NCBI RefSeq assembly: GCF_028288465.1
Contig: NZ_JAQBNR010000021.1
Coordinates: forward strand, 62,001 to 126,000
DNA: 64,000 nucleotides
Direction: 5' to 3'
Source of the DNA: Ferruginibacter sp.
GTDB taxonomy: Bacteria; Bacteroidota; Bacteroidia; Chitinophagales; Chitinophagaceae
In this document: one piece after another, positions 16,710 to 25,505 of the stretch
Layout: the number at the start of each line of letters is the position of its first letter
How positions within the stretch are numbered: the stretch's first letter is position 1
Notes under the pieces: generated by a model
Databases searched by the model: none
Told to the model about the DNA's origin: nothing
What the model saw: only the letters and a program-made list of their open reading frames with translations
Made by a program: the position numbers and the translations under genes

Positions 16710-18677
16710 ATGATGCAACACGAACCATCTTTCCATAAAAAAAAATACGAAGAAGAACATTTTGTTGACAGTACCAAACTTGTCTGGAATTATTCTTTGT
16801 TTTCTGACACTGACATCAACAATTACCAGCAGGGTAATTTATACAATGGCTATGAATTATTTGGTAACCACGAGATAGAGGTATTAAATACCAAAGGGTT
16901 TTATTTTGCCGTATGGGCGCCCAACGCTACTGAGGTTTCCGTGGTAGGCCATTTTAATGACTGGGAAAAAGGAAAACATATTTTGTTTGTACGGTTCGAC
17001 AGCAGTGGTATCTGGGAAGGGTTCATCCCCAATCTAAAAAAAGGGGAAGCTTATAAATACCATATTAAAGGTTATAAAGGCGCCGCGATTGACAAAGGAG
17101 ATCCATACGCCAACTATTGGGAAATGCGGCCCGAAACAGCGTCCGTAAGCTGGAACATGCAGTATAACTGGGCTGACAAGGACTGGATGAGCAACAGAAA
17201 AAAAAACAATGCCCTTGACGCAGCCTGGAGTGTATATGAAGTGCACCTGGCCAGTTGGATGCGCCCCGATAAATTTGATGAGGAAAGTTACAATACCTAT
17301 CAGCAAATTACAGATCGCCTGGTTCCCTATGTAAGTGAGATGGGCTTTACACATGTAGAGTTTATGCCCGTGATGGAACATCCGTTTGATGGAAGCTGGG
17401 GTTACCAGGGTACAGGTTTCTTTGCACCAACGTCCCGGTTTGGTGAACCTGAAGATTTTATGGCCATGGTGGATGCTTTTCACAAAGCGGGCGTAGGCAT
17501 TATATTAGACTGGGTGCCCTCCCATTTTCCGTATGATGCACATGGCCTCTTTATGTTTGATGGCACACACACCTACGAATACGCAGATATGCGTAAAGGA
17601 TTTCACCCCGACTGGAACAGTTATATTTTCAATTATAAACGCGGCGAAGTAAAATCATTCCTCATCAGCAGCGCCCGGTTTTGGTTCGACAAGTTTCATA
17701 TCGACGGCATACGTGTGGACGCTGTAAGTTCTATTTTGCAATTGGATTATTCCAGGAAAGAGGGCGAATGGGAACCCAACGAATTTGGCGGCAACGGGAA
17801 CATTGAAGCCATCGCTTTTATCAAAGAACTGAACGAAACCATTTACCGCGATTTCCCGGATGTGCAGATGATTGCCGAGGAAGCAACGGACTGGCCAAAA
17901 GTAAGCCGGCCTACATTTACGGATGGTCTTGGTTTCGGAATGAAATGGATGATGGGCTGGATGCACGACACACTGGATTATTTTAAAATGGATCCTTACT
18001 TTCGCCAGTTTCACCAGGACAAGTTTACATTCAGCATGATGTACTTTTATGATGAAAATTTTATGCTTCCTCTCAGTCATGATGAAATTGTACATGGCAA
18101 AAGCCCGATGGTTTACAAAATGCCCGGCGACGAATGGCAAAAATTTGCCAACCTGCGATTGATGTACACTTACATGTACACCCACCCCGGTGCCAAATTA
18201 TTATTTATGGGTAATGAATTTGCGCAAACAACGGAGTGGAATTATAAAACAGAACTCAGCTGGGAATTGCTTCAATACGATTCGCATAAAAAAATGCAGG
18301 ATTGCGTGAAAGCATTGAACCACCTGTATTGCGACCAACCGGCCCTGCATGAACTACAGTTTGATATACACGGATTTGAATGGATTGATTTGAACCACCG
18401 GCAGGAAGGGGTTATTGTTTTTAAGAGAAAGGGAAAGCAACTAGAAGAGGACGTCCTGGTAGTATTGAATATGACACCTGTGGTTCGCAGGGACTGGAAA
18501 ATAAAAGTAAGCGGTAAAGCTGCATGGGAAGAAATTTTTAACAGCGATCAAACTGCATTCTGGGGAACAGGGGATGTATACAACCCGGCCGTAAAAACCA
18601 AACTATTAGATAAAGACACGGACTTGTATGAAATAAATATCCATCTCCCGGCGTTATCAGGATTAGTTTTCCGGTAA
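16710..18677 (+). CDS. glgB: GlgB, 1,4-alpha-glucan branching enzyme
   Basis: 655-residue GH13 enzyme that introduces alpha-1,6 branches in glycogen. A CBM48 domain lies at about 50-140 (FAVWAPNATEVSVVGHFNDW), then the catalytic barrel: DWVPSHFPYDAHGL (267-280), nucleophile D337 in GIRVDAVSS, acid/base E390 in MIAEEATDWP and the third carboxylate in LPLSHDEIVHGK, followed by an all-beta C-terminal domain. It lacks the extra N1 domain of the longer enterobacterial enzyme. Two ATGs are adjacent at 16710 and 16713; either may be used. A TPR gene follows after 29 nt. glgA and glgC are 14-16 kb away. Confidence 0.95.
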   Translation: MMQHEPSFHKKKYEEEHFVDSTKLVWNYSLFSDTDINNYQQGNLYNGYELFGNHEIEVLNTKGFYFAVWAPNATEVSVVGHFNDWEKGKHILFVRFDSSGIWEGFIPNLKKGEAYKYHIKGYKGAAIDKGDPYANYWEMRPETASVSWNMQYNWADKDWMSNRKKNNALDAAWSVYEVHLASWMRPDKFDEESYNTYQQITDRLVPYVSEMGFTHVEFMPVMEHPFDGSWGYQGTGFFAPTSRFGEPEDFMAMVDAFHKAGVGIILDWVPSHFPYDAHGLFMFDGTHTYEYADMRKGFHPDWNSYIFNYKRGEVKSFLISSARFWFDKFHIDGIRVDAVSSILQLDYSRKEGEWEPNEFGGNGNIEAIAFIKELNETIYRDFPDVQMIAEEATDWPKVSRPTFTDGLGFGMKWMMGWMHDTLDYFKMDPYFRQFHQDKFTFSMMYFYDENFMLPLSHDEIVHGKSPMVYKMPGDEWQKFANLRLMYTYMYTHPGAKLLFMGNEFAQTTEWNYKTELSWELLQYDSHKKMQDCVKALNHLYCDQPALHELQFDIHGFEWIDLNHRQEGVIVFKRKGKQLEEDVLVVLNMTPVVRRDWKIKVSGKAAWEEIFNSDQTAFWGTGDVYNPAVKTKLLDKDTDLYEINIHLPALSGLVFR

Positions 18678-18706
18678 CCGGAACAATTTTTGTTAAATCC
18701 ACCCTA

Positions 18707-19729
18707 ATGAAACAGTATACACTTCTAGTTACAGTTGTGGCTATTGCCCAAGCTTCATTTGCACAAACAGCTGACAGTGCAAAATTATTTTATCAGAAAG
18801 GCCTGGTTGAAAATGAGGCCAAACATTTTTTAGTTGCAGCAAACTATTTTGATAAAGCCATTAAGTTCGATCCAAATTATGCTGCTGCTTACCAGGCAAA
18901 CGGTTATGCCAGCCTGTCGATGAATAAACAGGATGCAGCCATTCGCAATTTCTCAAAATTGTATGAGTTGGAACCATCCAATAAAGCGGCCATCAAAGAA
19001 CTGACAGATCTTTATTTCAGTTATCACCAATATAGTAAAGCAGTTGAGTTGGCTAAAAAATGTACTGACTGCCCCAATTCGGAAAAGATCATTGCAATGG
19101 CCAGCTACAAACAGGAAGACTATGCTACTGCCATTAAAGGATTGACAAATGTGATAGCAAAAAACCCTTCGGATGCTGAAGCGACTTATACAATCGGCCG
19201 CAGCTACCTTGATATGGAAGAATATCAAAAAGCTGTTCCGTTTTATACAAAGGCAGTAGAACTGGATGCAACAAAATATCACTGGATGAATGAACTGGGT
19301 TTACTGTTTTATAACCTCAACGATTTTGCGCACGCCAAAACGTATTTTTTGAAAGCTGTTGAAAGTGGCTATCCGGTTAATAACGACTTCAATGAAAATC
19401 TGGGGTACGCTTACATCTTCAGCGGTGAATTTGAAAAAGGTGAAAAAATGTTACTGGATATTTTAGCAAAGAAGCCGGGTAACAAGGATATCCTCCGCGA
19501 TATTGCGGAAGCATCGTACAAACAAAAAATGTATGACAAATCACTCGATTATTGTCAGCAACTAATCACGCTGGATGATAAGGATGGCAAGGCCTTGTAC
19601 CAGGCAGGTTTATGTTTTATCAAAAAAGGGTCAAAAGAAAAAGGCCAAAACATGTGTGATGCGGCTATTAAAATGGACCCCTCTTTATCTGGTCTACGTA
19701 CCAAACAGGATGGAGGAATGGGGTTGTAA
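18707..19729 (+). CDS. Exported tetratricopeptide-repeat protein
   Basis: 340 residues with signal peptide 1-19 (ending IAQASFAQ) and about seven TPR units, for example AANYFDKAIKFDPNYAAAYQ (46-65), DAAIRNFSKLYELEPSN, YATAIKGLTNVIAKNPSDA, YQKAVPFYTKAVELDATK and FEKGEKMLLDILAKKPGN. Likely a periplasmic scaffold. It starts 29 nt after glgB and shares its terminator, so the two are probably co-transcribed, but there is no sequence link to glycogen metabolism. Confidence 0.85.
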   Translation: MKQYTLLVTVVAIAQASFAQTADSAKLFYQKGLVENEAKHFLVAANYFDKAIKFDPNYAAAYQANGYASLSMNKQDAAIRNFSKLYELEPSNKAAIKELTDLYFSYHQYSKAVELAKKCTDCPNSEKIIAMASYKQEDYATAIKGLTNVIAKNPSDAEATYTIGRSYLDMEEYQKAVPFYTKAVELDATKYHWMNELGLLFYNLNDFAHAKTYFLKAVESGYPVNNDFNENLGYAYIFSGEFEKGEKMLLDILAKKPGNKDILRDIAEASYKQKMYDKSLDYCQQLITLDDKDGKALYQAGLCFIKKGSKEKGQNMCDAAIKMDPSLSGLRTKQDGGMGL

Positions 19730-19751
19730 ATTATAAGAAATATTGGCTTGA

Positions 19752-19792
19752 AAAAAGAAAGACACATCTGGTTAAGATGTGTCTTTCTTTTT
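19752..19792 (+). terminator. Intrinsic terminator after the TPR gene
   Basis: AAAAAGAAAGACACATCT pairs perfectly with AGATGTGTCTTTCTTTTT around a 5-nt loop. It begins 22 nt after the TPR stop codon, and the right arm ends in a T-tract. Confidence 0.92.
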
Positions 19793-20111
19793 AAATCAGC
19801 GTGTTTAATTTATTTGTTTACTATTATTTTTTGCGTTGTTTCGTTGCCATTTACAATTCAGTTAACCATATCCATTCCATTGTCAGTTTGCTCGTCAAAT
19901 GGAATGTTATTAATGACGCTCATTTGTCAGCGTATTTTTGTAAACCCGTTGACCTGATGGGTTTGAAACTAAAATTGTTACCGGGTAAGACTTATTAAGT
20001 TCCGAATGGCTTTTCTAATAGATCGACCTCAAGGATTTAAATAAATTTAGCTACGAAACATTTTTTGTGGATCGGGGATAGTTATTGGGAAACGCAGCTT
20101 TTATTAAAAAT
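19793..20111. other. Intergenic region between convergent genes
   Basis: About 320 nt without a credible gene. It holds one inverted repeat, CATTCCATT (19873-19881) / AATGGAATG (19898-19906), without a T-tract, of unknown meaning. Short frames here lack coding character. Confidence 0.55.
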
Positions 20112-20142
20112 AATCCCGTTCGTGCATAGCAGGAACGGGATT
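20112..20142 (-). terminator. Intrinsic terminator of secDF
   Basis: AATCCCGTTC and GAACGGGATT pair perfectly over 10 bp around an 11-nt loop. On the minus strand the second arm runs into ATTATTTTTAATAA. It lies 24 nt past the secDF stop. Confidence 0.88.
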
Positions 20143-20165
20143 GGATTATTGTAAAATCTACATTA

Positions 20166-23117
20166 TTAGGCTTTCTTAGTAACCACTGCTTTTTCAGAGG
20201 TAACAACAACAGGTTCAGCCAATGCCTTGTCTGCTTTTAAATCTACCAATATTGGTGCAGCAACAAAAATAGAAGAATACGTACCTGTGATAACACCTAT
20301 CAGCATGGCAAATGCAAAACCTCTTGTTACTTCGCCACCAAAGATGAATAAAATCAAAATGGTAAGGAACACCGTCAGTGAAGTCATGATTGTACGGCTT
20401 AGTGTATCATTGATTGCACGGTTAATGATTGAACCCTTTGACTCTCCCTTTTTGGCAATGCCACTGTATTCCCTGATACGGTCAAATACAATTACGGTAT
20501 CATTCATACTAAAACCAATTACCGTTAATACGGCAGCAATAAAATGCTGATCAATTTCAAGCGGGAATGGCACTATGTTTTTAAGAAAAGAAAAAACAGC
20601 CAGCGTAACAAATACGTCATGCAAAAGAGCCACGATTGTTCCTACAGAGTATCTCCAGTCACGGAAACGAACGAATATATACAGGAAGATAATCAGCATG
20701 GCAAAAATAGTTGCCTTAATCGCTCCTTTTTTCAACTCTTCAGAAATTGTTGGCTGAACAGTTTGTGAACTCAGGATATTGTTTTTTGCAAAATCAGCAT
20801 AAGAAATGCCTGGCAACACTTTCTGCAAGCCCTGGTATAACTTGGTCTGTACAAGACTATCCGCGTTATCTACTCCCTTTTTATAAGACGTAGTAATATT
20901 CAAATGTTTGCTGTCTCCTACCGTTTTAATTACCGGAAAATCTCCTTCAAAAGCAGTTTTCAGATCGTCTCTAACAGCGTCATTTTTCACAGCCTGCGGA
21001 AATGCCACAGTGTAACTACGGCCCCCTTTAAATTCAACGCCTTCATGAAATCCATTAAAGTAAGAACCTACACCCAATAAAAGAACAACAATTGAAATAC
21101 CGTATGCTACCTTTCTGTATTCAATAAATTTAAAGCTGGCATGCTTAAAAATTCTTTTAGAAATGCCGGTAAAATAATTGAAGTGACGGTTCTTGTTAGT
21201 CCAGAAATCAGTGATTAATCTTGACACTAAAATTCCGCAGAACAAAGAGAGTACGATACCCAGCATTTGCGTGGTTGCAAAACCTAATACCGGTCCCAGG
21301 CCGAATATAAATAAGATAGCTGCGGTTAAAAAAGTAGTAACGTGCGCATCAATTACAGGTGCCAGTGAACGCCTGTAGCCGTCGTTGACTGCCTGCGGGT
21401 AGGATTTCCCTTTTGTAAGTTCCTCTTTAATTCTTTCAAAAATAATTACATTGGTATCTACAGCAAGACCTACCGTTAACACCAAACCGGCAATACCGGC
21501 AGCTGTTAAAGTAAAGCCCATTGCACTCAATACGCCAATTGTAAACAGCAGGTTTAATATCAATGAAATATTAGCCACCCAGCCACCTGTATTGTAGTAC
21601 ACAATCATTAAGCTGAATATTACCAGGAAGCTGATACCGAAAGCCATCATACCACCGTTAACTGACGCTTCTCCCAATGTGGGGCCCACAATTTGCTCTG
21701 CCACAATTTTAGCGGGTGCATTCGCCCTTCCTGATTCCAGTATGTTGGCAAGATCCAATGCTTCTTCTGTTGTGAATTTACCTGATATTTCAGTTTGTCC
21801 ACCTTCAATAGGGCCAACTACATTTGGAGCGGTATACACAATGTCATCCAATGCAATTGCTACAGGGCGATTGACGTTGTTCTTAGTAAGATCGAACCAC
21901 TTCTTTGCACCTGTACTGGTCATATTCATCTTGATAGACGGCGCCCCCTTTTCATCATACCCCTGGAAAGCTTTTTCTACGCTTTCTCCGTCCATCGGCG
22001 CTTTTTCGCCACCAGGCAAAGTTTTTACCACATACACATACATGTATTTAGCACCTTTTTCGCCTACTTCTTCGTTGCCCAATAAAATTTTTGAATCAGT
22101 CGGGAAATTATTTCTTACAACATCCAGCGAAAGATAATAGTTTAACATGGCTGTATCCTGTGGACGGGTTACAAAACTAAACTGCCTGTTAGCAGGAATT
22201 TTTTGTTGTGTATAATCCAATGGGGACATTACCTGGTACAAAGCACCTGCATATTTAGCCTTTTTTGCAGAATCAGCAATGCCGCTCGTGTCGGAAGTTC
22301 CACTTAAAAAAGACGCTAAAGATGCCGCTGCATTTTCATATCCCTTTCCGATTTCTTCCAAACTGTACACAGACCAAAATTCAAGATTAGCACTTGCTTG
22401 TAAATATTTTCTTACCCTTTCCTTATCTGTTACACCAGCCAGTTCTACTTGTATAATGCCTTTATTTTCATCCAAATTGATGTTAGGCTGCGCAACACCA
22501 AATTTGTCGATACGCTTCAATAATATTTTGTAAGTTTCGTTGATGGCGCTTTTACCCATCGTACGGATATCCGACGCCACTTTGTCATCGCTATCTGTAA
22601 CTTTTATTGATTTGCCTGCGCCTGCAAATTTGGAGGCCAGCGGCGTGCCCGGATTTTGCTGTGCAAAGGCTTTTGCGAACAGGGTAATATAGTCAGAATT
22701 AGCAGCAACTTTTTGCGCCGTGGCTGTTTGTATTGCTTTTACCAAAGCAGGGTCTTTAGGGTTGTTGCTGATTGATTTAAGCAACCCTTCCAGGCTTACT
22801 TCCATCGTAACACTCATACCACCCTGTAAATCCAAACCAAGGTTCAATTCATTCTCCTTGCATTTCTGGTAACTCGTTCCAACTATAGGATAAATACTTT
22901 TTTCCTTGGTGCTGTCAAGGATGCGTCTCATCCTTGTTTTTACCAATGCATTTTTGTCCTCACCTGTTAAATCCGGGTATTGAGATTTTACCAGTTTTTC
23001 CGCCTGCGTTTTTATCTTCGCTTCATAATTGCGTACTACTACGGTATAAGATAATTCCCAGATGGAAATTAAAATCAGTGCAATCGCAAAAAACCAGACT
23101 AAGCCTTTCAATTTCAT
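20166..23117 (-). CDS. secDF: SecDF, fused protein-export membrane protein
   Basis: 983 residues; proton-driven partner of SecYEG that helps pull proteins out of the channel. The SecD half (about 1-640) has TM1 at 5-25, the NLGLDLQGGMSVTMEV motif, a long periplasmic region and five clustered TM segments (GLVLTVGLAVDTNVIIFERI). The SecF half (about 660-965) starts with its own TM and FKGGRSYTVAFP, then VIGFSMNDTVIVFDRIRE and the last TM segments. The fused form is usual in Bacteroidota. The periplasmic head of SecD is enlarged (about 450 residues) compared with E. coli SecD. Confidence 0.96.
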   Translation of the reverse strand: MKLKGLVWFFAIALILISIWELSYTVVVRNYEAKIKTQAEKLVKSQYPDLTGEDKNALVKTRMRRILDSTKEKSIYPIVGTSYQKCKENELNLGLDLQGGMSVTMEVSLEGLLKSISNNPKDPALVKAIQTATAQKVAANSDYITLFAKAFAQQNPGTPLASKFAGAGKSIKVTDSDDKVASDIRTMGKSAINETYKILLKRIDKFGVAQPNINLDENKGIIQVELAGVTDKERVRKYLQASANLEFWSVYSLEEIGKGYENAAASLASFLSGTSDTSGIADSAKKAKYAGALYQVMSPLDYTQQKIPANRQFSFVTRPQDTAMLNYYLSLDVVRNNFPTDSKILLGNEEVGEKGAKYMYVYVVKTLPGGEKAPMDGESVEKAFQGYDEKGAPSIKMNMTSTGAKKWFDLTKNNVNRPVAIALDDIVYTAPNVVGPIEGGQTEISGKFTTEEALDLANILESGRANAPAKIVAEQIVGPTLGEASVNGGMMAFGISFLVIFSLMIVYYNTGGWVANISLILNLLFTIGVLSAMGFTLTAAGIAGLVLTVGLAVDTNVIIFERIKEELTKGKSYPQAVNDGYRRSLAPVIDAHVTTFLTAAILFIFGLGPVLGFATTQMLGIVLSLFCGILVSRLITDFWTNKNRHFNYFTGISKRIFKHASFKFIEYRKVAYGISIVVLLLGVGSYFNGFHEGVEFKGGRSYTVAFPQAVKNDAVRDDLKTAFEGDFPVIKTVGDSKHLNITTSYKKGVDNADSLVQTKLYQGLQKVLPGISYADFAKNNILSSQTVQPTISEELKKGAIKATIFAMLIIFLYIFVRFRDWRYSVGTIVALLHDVFVTLAVFSFLKNIVPFPLEIDQHFIAAVLTVIGFSMNDTVIVFDRIREYSGIAKKGESKGSIINRAINDTLSRTIMTSLTVFLTILILFIFGGEVTRGFAFAMLIGVITGTYSSIFVAAPILVDLKADKALAEPVVVTSEKAVVTKKA

Positions 23118-23163
23118 AATTGGTTACTTTTAGTAGCTACTTTGTTAATTTTTTAGAAGTTTG

Positions 23164-23171
23164 CAAAGATA
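23164..23171 (-). promoter_or_regulatory. Probable -7 element of the secDF promoter
   Basis: TATCTTTG on the minus strand is an exact match to the Bacteroidota -7 consensus TAnnTTTG, 47 nt upstream of the secDF ATG. I see no TTTG-like -33 box 17-23 nt further upstream, so support rests on the -7 box alone. Confidence 0.4.
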
Positions 23172-23243
23172 GGGGAAAAAGTGTTTGAAGGATGTTAGTG
23201 GTTTATTTTAGATTTTTCGTCAAATTGCACTGAAATTATCCAT

Positions 23244-24587
23244 ATGCTTTTAAAAATCCGCAACCTGTTGTCAGCTGGTTTTATTGTGTTTTTACTGTGT
23301 TGCTGCCGCCTGTCTGCACAGGTCCCAAAGCCTGTCGGTCTACTGCATCCCGATTCTTTAAAATCCACTGTATTTGCGCCATTTACAGATAGCAGTAAAA
23401 CAGATAGTGTGCTGGTGCAGCTGTTAAAACAATATCCGGAATATTTTGATACTGTTTTAAAGAATACAAAAAAATGGAATGTGCAGTTCATATACACCCG
23501 CATTGATAAAGGCGCTAATGGCATTCCAGCCCTGAAAAATTATTATTTTAATGTTAATCCGGCCAATTATTTCTACCCCGCTTCTACTGTAAAATTGCCT
23601 GTCTGTCTGCTGGCGCTCCAACGCCTGAATGAACTGAAACAACAGGGTATTGACAAAAACAGCACGATGATTACTGAGGCAAAAGGGGATGGACAAACGC
23701 CTGTGTATAACGATCCTTCCACGCCGGATGGCAAGCCAAGCATTGCCCAATACATCAAAAAAATATTGCTTGTAAGCGATAATGACGCCTTCAACAGGTT
23801 ATATGAATTTTTGGGCAGAAAATATATCAACGAACAGCTACACCAAAAAGGATACAGGGATATACAAATTTTACACCGGCTGGATATTCCGTTAACGCAG
23901 CAACAAAACCGGGCTACAAATCCGGTCAATTTTTTTGGGCCTGATAACCGGATTATTTTTAGTCAACCTCCGCAATATGATTCATCCCTTTATGTAAAAA
24001 GATCTGATTCGTTGGGTTTGGGTTATTTGAAAGACGGTGCTTTGATTAACATGCCTATGGATTTTTCTGATAAAAACAGGGTCAGCCTGCAAGACCTGCA
24101 CAATATTTTATTAAGTGTTGTATTCCCTGAGAAAGTGCCGGCTTCTCAAAGATTTAATATTACCGCTGATGACAGGATTTTTTTGCTAAAGTACATGAGT
24201 GAATTACCTACCGAAAGTCAGTATCCGCCATATGCCGCTGACACGGTAACTTATTGGCCAGCCTATTGTAAGTTTTTACTATTTGGTTCCGAAGCAGGAG
24301 CAATTCCAAAAAACATCCGCATTTTTAATAAAGTGGGTGATGCATACGGACAGCTTACCGACGTGGCTTATATTGTTGATTTTGATAAAAAGATTGAATT
24401 CTTTTTATCAGCCACCATGTATTGCAACAGCGATGGTATTTTGAATGATGATAAGTATGATTATGAAAATACGGGCTTCCCCTTTATGAAACACCTGGGA
24501 GAAGTGATATACCAGCTTGAACTAAACCGCCAAAAGAAAATTGAACCTGATCTGTCAAAACTGATCTTTAACTATGATGGTCATTGA
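23244..24587 (+). CDS. Exported serine hydrolase, class A beta-lactamase fold
   Basis: 447 residues with a hydrophobic N-terminal signal (about 1-26, GFIVFLLCCCRLSAQ). The penicillin-recognising fold is marked by S114-T-V-K117 in YPASTVKLP, S178-D-N180 in LLVSDNDAFNR and K-V-G in IFNKVGDAYG. It is much longer than a true beta-lactamase and lacks an obvious E166 omega-loop motif, so a murein-linked carboxypeptidase or other serine hydrolase is more likely than antibiotic resistance. It converges with another protein of this fold at 24641. Confidence 0.8.
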   Translation: MLLKIRNLLSAGFIVFLLCCCRLSAQVPKPVGLLHPDSLKSTVFAPFTDSSKTDSVLVQLLKQYPEYFDTVLKNTKKWNVQFIYTRIDKGANGIPALKNYYFNVNPANYFYPASTVKLPVCLLALQRLNELKQQGIDKNSTMITEAKGDGQTPVYNDPSTPDGKPSIAQYIKKILLVSDNDAFNRLYEFLGRKYINEQLHQKGYRDIQILHRLDIPLTQQQNRATNPVNFFGPDNRIIFSQPPQYDSSLYVKRSDSLGLGYLKDGALINMPMDFSDKNRVSLQDLHNILLSVVFPEKVPASQRFNITADDRIFLLKYMSELPTESQYPPYAADTVTYWPAYCKFLLFGSEAGAIPKNIRIFNKVGDAYGQLTDVAYIVDFDKKIEFFLSATMYCNSDGILNDDKYDYENTGFPFMKHLGEVIYQLELNRQKKIEPDLSKLIFNYDGH

Positions 24588-24640
24588 CAAAGATCTTTCC
24601 CTGAGATTGCCAGTTTTTACAAACAAATTCAAAGCGATCA

Positions 24641-25501
24641 TCAATTAAAATATTTCCACAGCAAGGCAGATAATTTGCGTGTAAGCACCCAGGCCTCGTT
24701 TGAATCCTGCCAGCTTTGATCTTTATTATTTTTTGTAAAGACGCTGAGGATATAAGGATTTTTACCATTGTTTACATACATGATTTCGCTGCGGCTTTCG
24801 TCAACTGCGCCATTTTTATCTGCAATAAAAATGCCCGGCGGCACCTGGCTTATAGCCTGCTCATCCCAATATTGTCTCGATAGCAGGCGCAGCATTTTGT
24901 CGCTTGCTGCAGTGTCCAAAATATTTTTTTGAACAATCCGGTTCATAAAATTTTCCATTTCCCGGGGGCTGGTTTGTCCCCATCCATACAGGTTCCTGTT
25001 TGCTTCCCTCCCGGACGTTCTGCTGTTTACCCTGGTGGCTTTAAACCCAAGACTGTCCAGTATTTCATTGATTCTGGAACCGCCGCCCGCCAGTGATTGC
25101 AGCCAGAGACTTGCGGTGTTATCACTCGTGGTTAGCATCAGCATCATGACTTTGCTTAGCTTAATCTTTTCGCCTTCTTTAAACGATCCCAAAATATCTT
25201 CGCCTGCATACAACAATGAATCTCTATACACCAGTTGCTGATGGTATTCCAGTTCATTCTTCCTGATCTTATCCATGATGCCTGTAAGAATGGAAATCTT
25301 TACAATACTGGCAGTTGGAAAAACCGTATCCGCATTGATGGTGGCTATGGAATTGTGTTTCAGGTTATGTATGTAAATGCCAATGTCGCCATTAAATCCC
25401 TTTACTAAACTTTCTACCTGATGCTGTAATTTTTTATCTGTTTTTTGAGCATGGATCAATGATGGTAGTAACAGTAGTGAGAAGATTATAAAATGTTTCA
25501 T
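24641..25501 (-). CDS. Class A beta-lactamase-like serine hydrolase
   Basis: 286 residues, the length of a true class A beta-lactamase, with signal peptide 1-19 (ending LIHAQ). S65-I-V-K68 (PTASIVKIS), S126-D-N128 (TTSDNTASLW), an E166-A-N-R-N170 omega-loop motif and K229-N-G231 (ADKNGAVDES) all sit close to their canonical positions. K-N-G replaces the usual K-T/S-G. It may be a functional beta-lactamase or a PBP4-like hydrolase. The esterase gene lies 4 nt upstream in the same direction, so the pair is an operon. Confidence 0.82.
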   Translation of the reverse strand: MKHFIIFSLLLLPSLIHAQKTDKKLQHQVESLVKGFNGDIGIYIHNLKHNSIATINADTVFPTASIVKISILTGIMDKIRKNELEYHQQLVYRDSLLYAGEDILGSFKEGEKIKLSKVMMLMLTTSDNTASLWLQSLAGGGSRINEILDSLGFKATRVNSRTSGREANRNLYGWGQTSPREMENFMNRIVQKNILDTAASDKMLRLLSRQYWDEQAISQVPPGIFIADKNGAVDESRSEIMYVNNGKNPYILSVFTKNNKDQSWQDSNEAWVLTRKLSALLWKYFN

Positions 25502-25505
25502 GCGC

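Noticed and set aside
19873..19906. CATTCCATT inverted repeat
   Set aside because: Nine-bp arms with no T-tract and no gene end nearby; probably chance or a minor hairpin, so not called a terminator.
24641..25501. Calling the 286-residue protein a proven antibiotic-resistance beta-lactamase
   Set aside because: Motifs are present but K-N-G replaces K-T-G and no context supports resistance; listed as beta-lactamase-like only.
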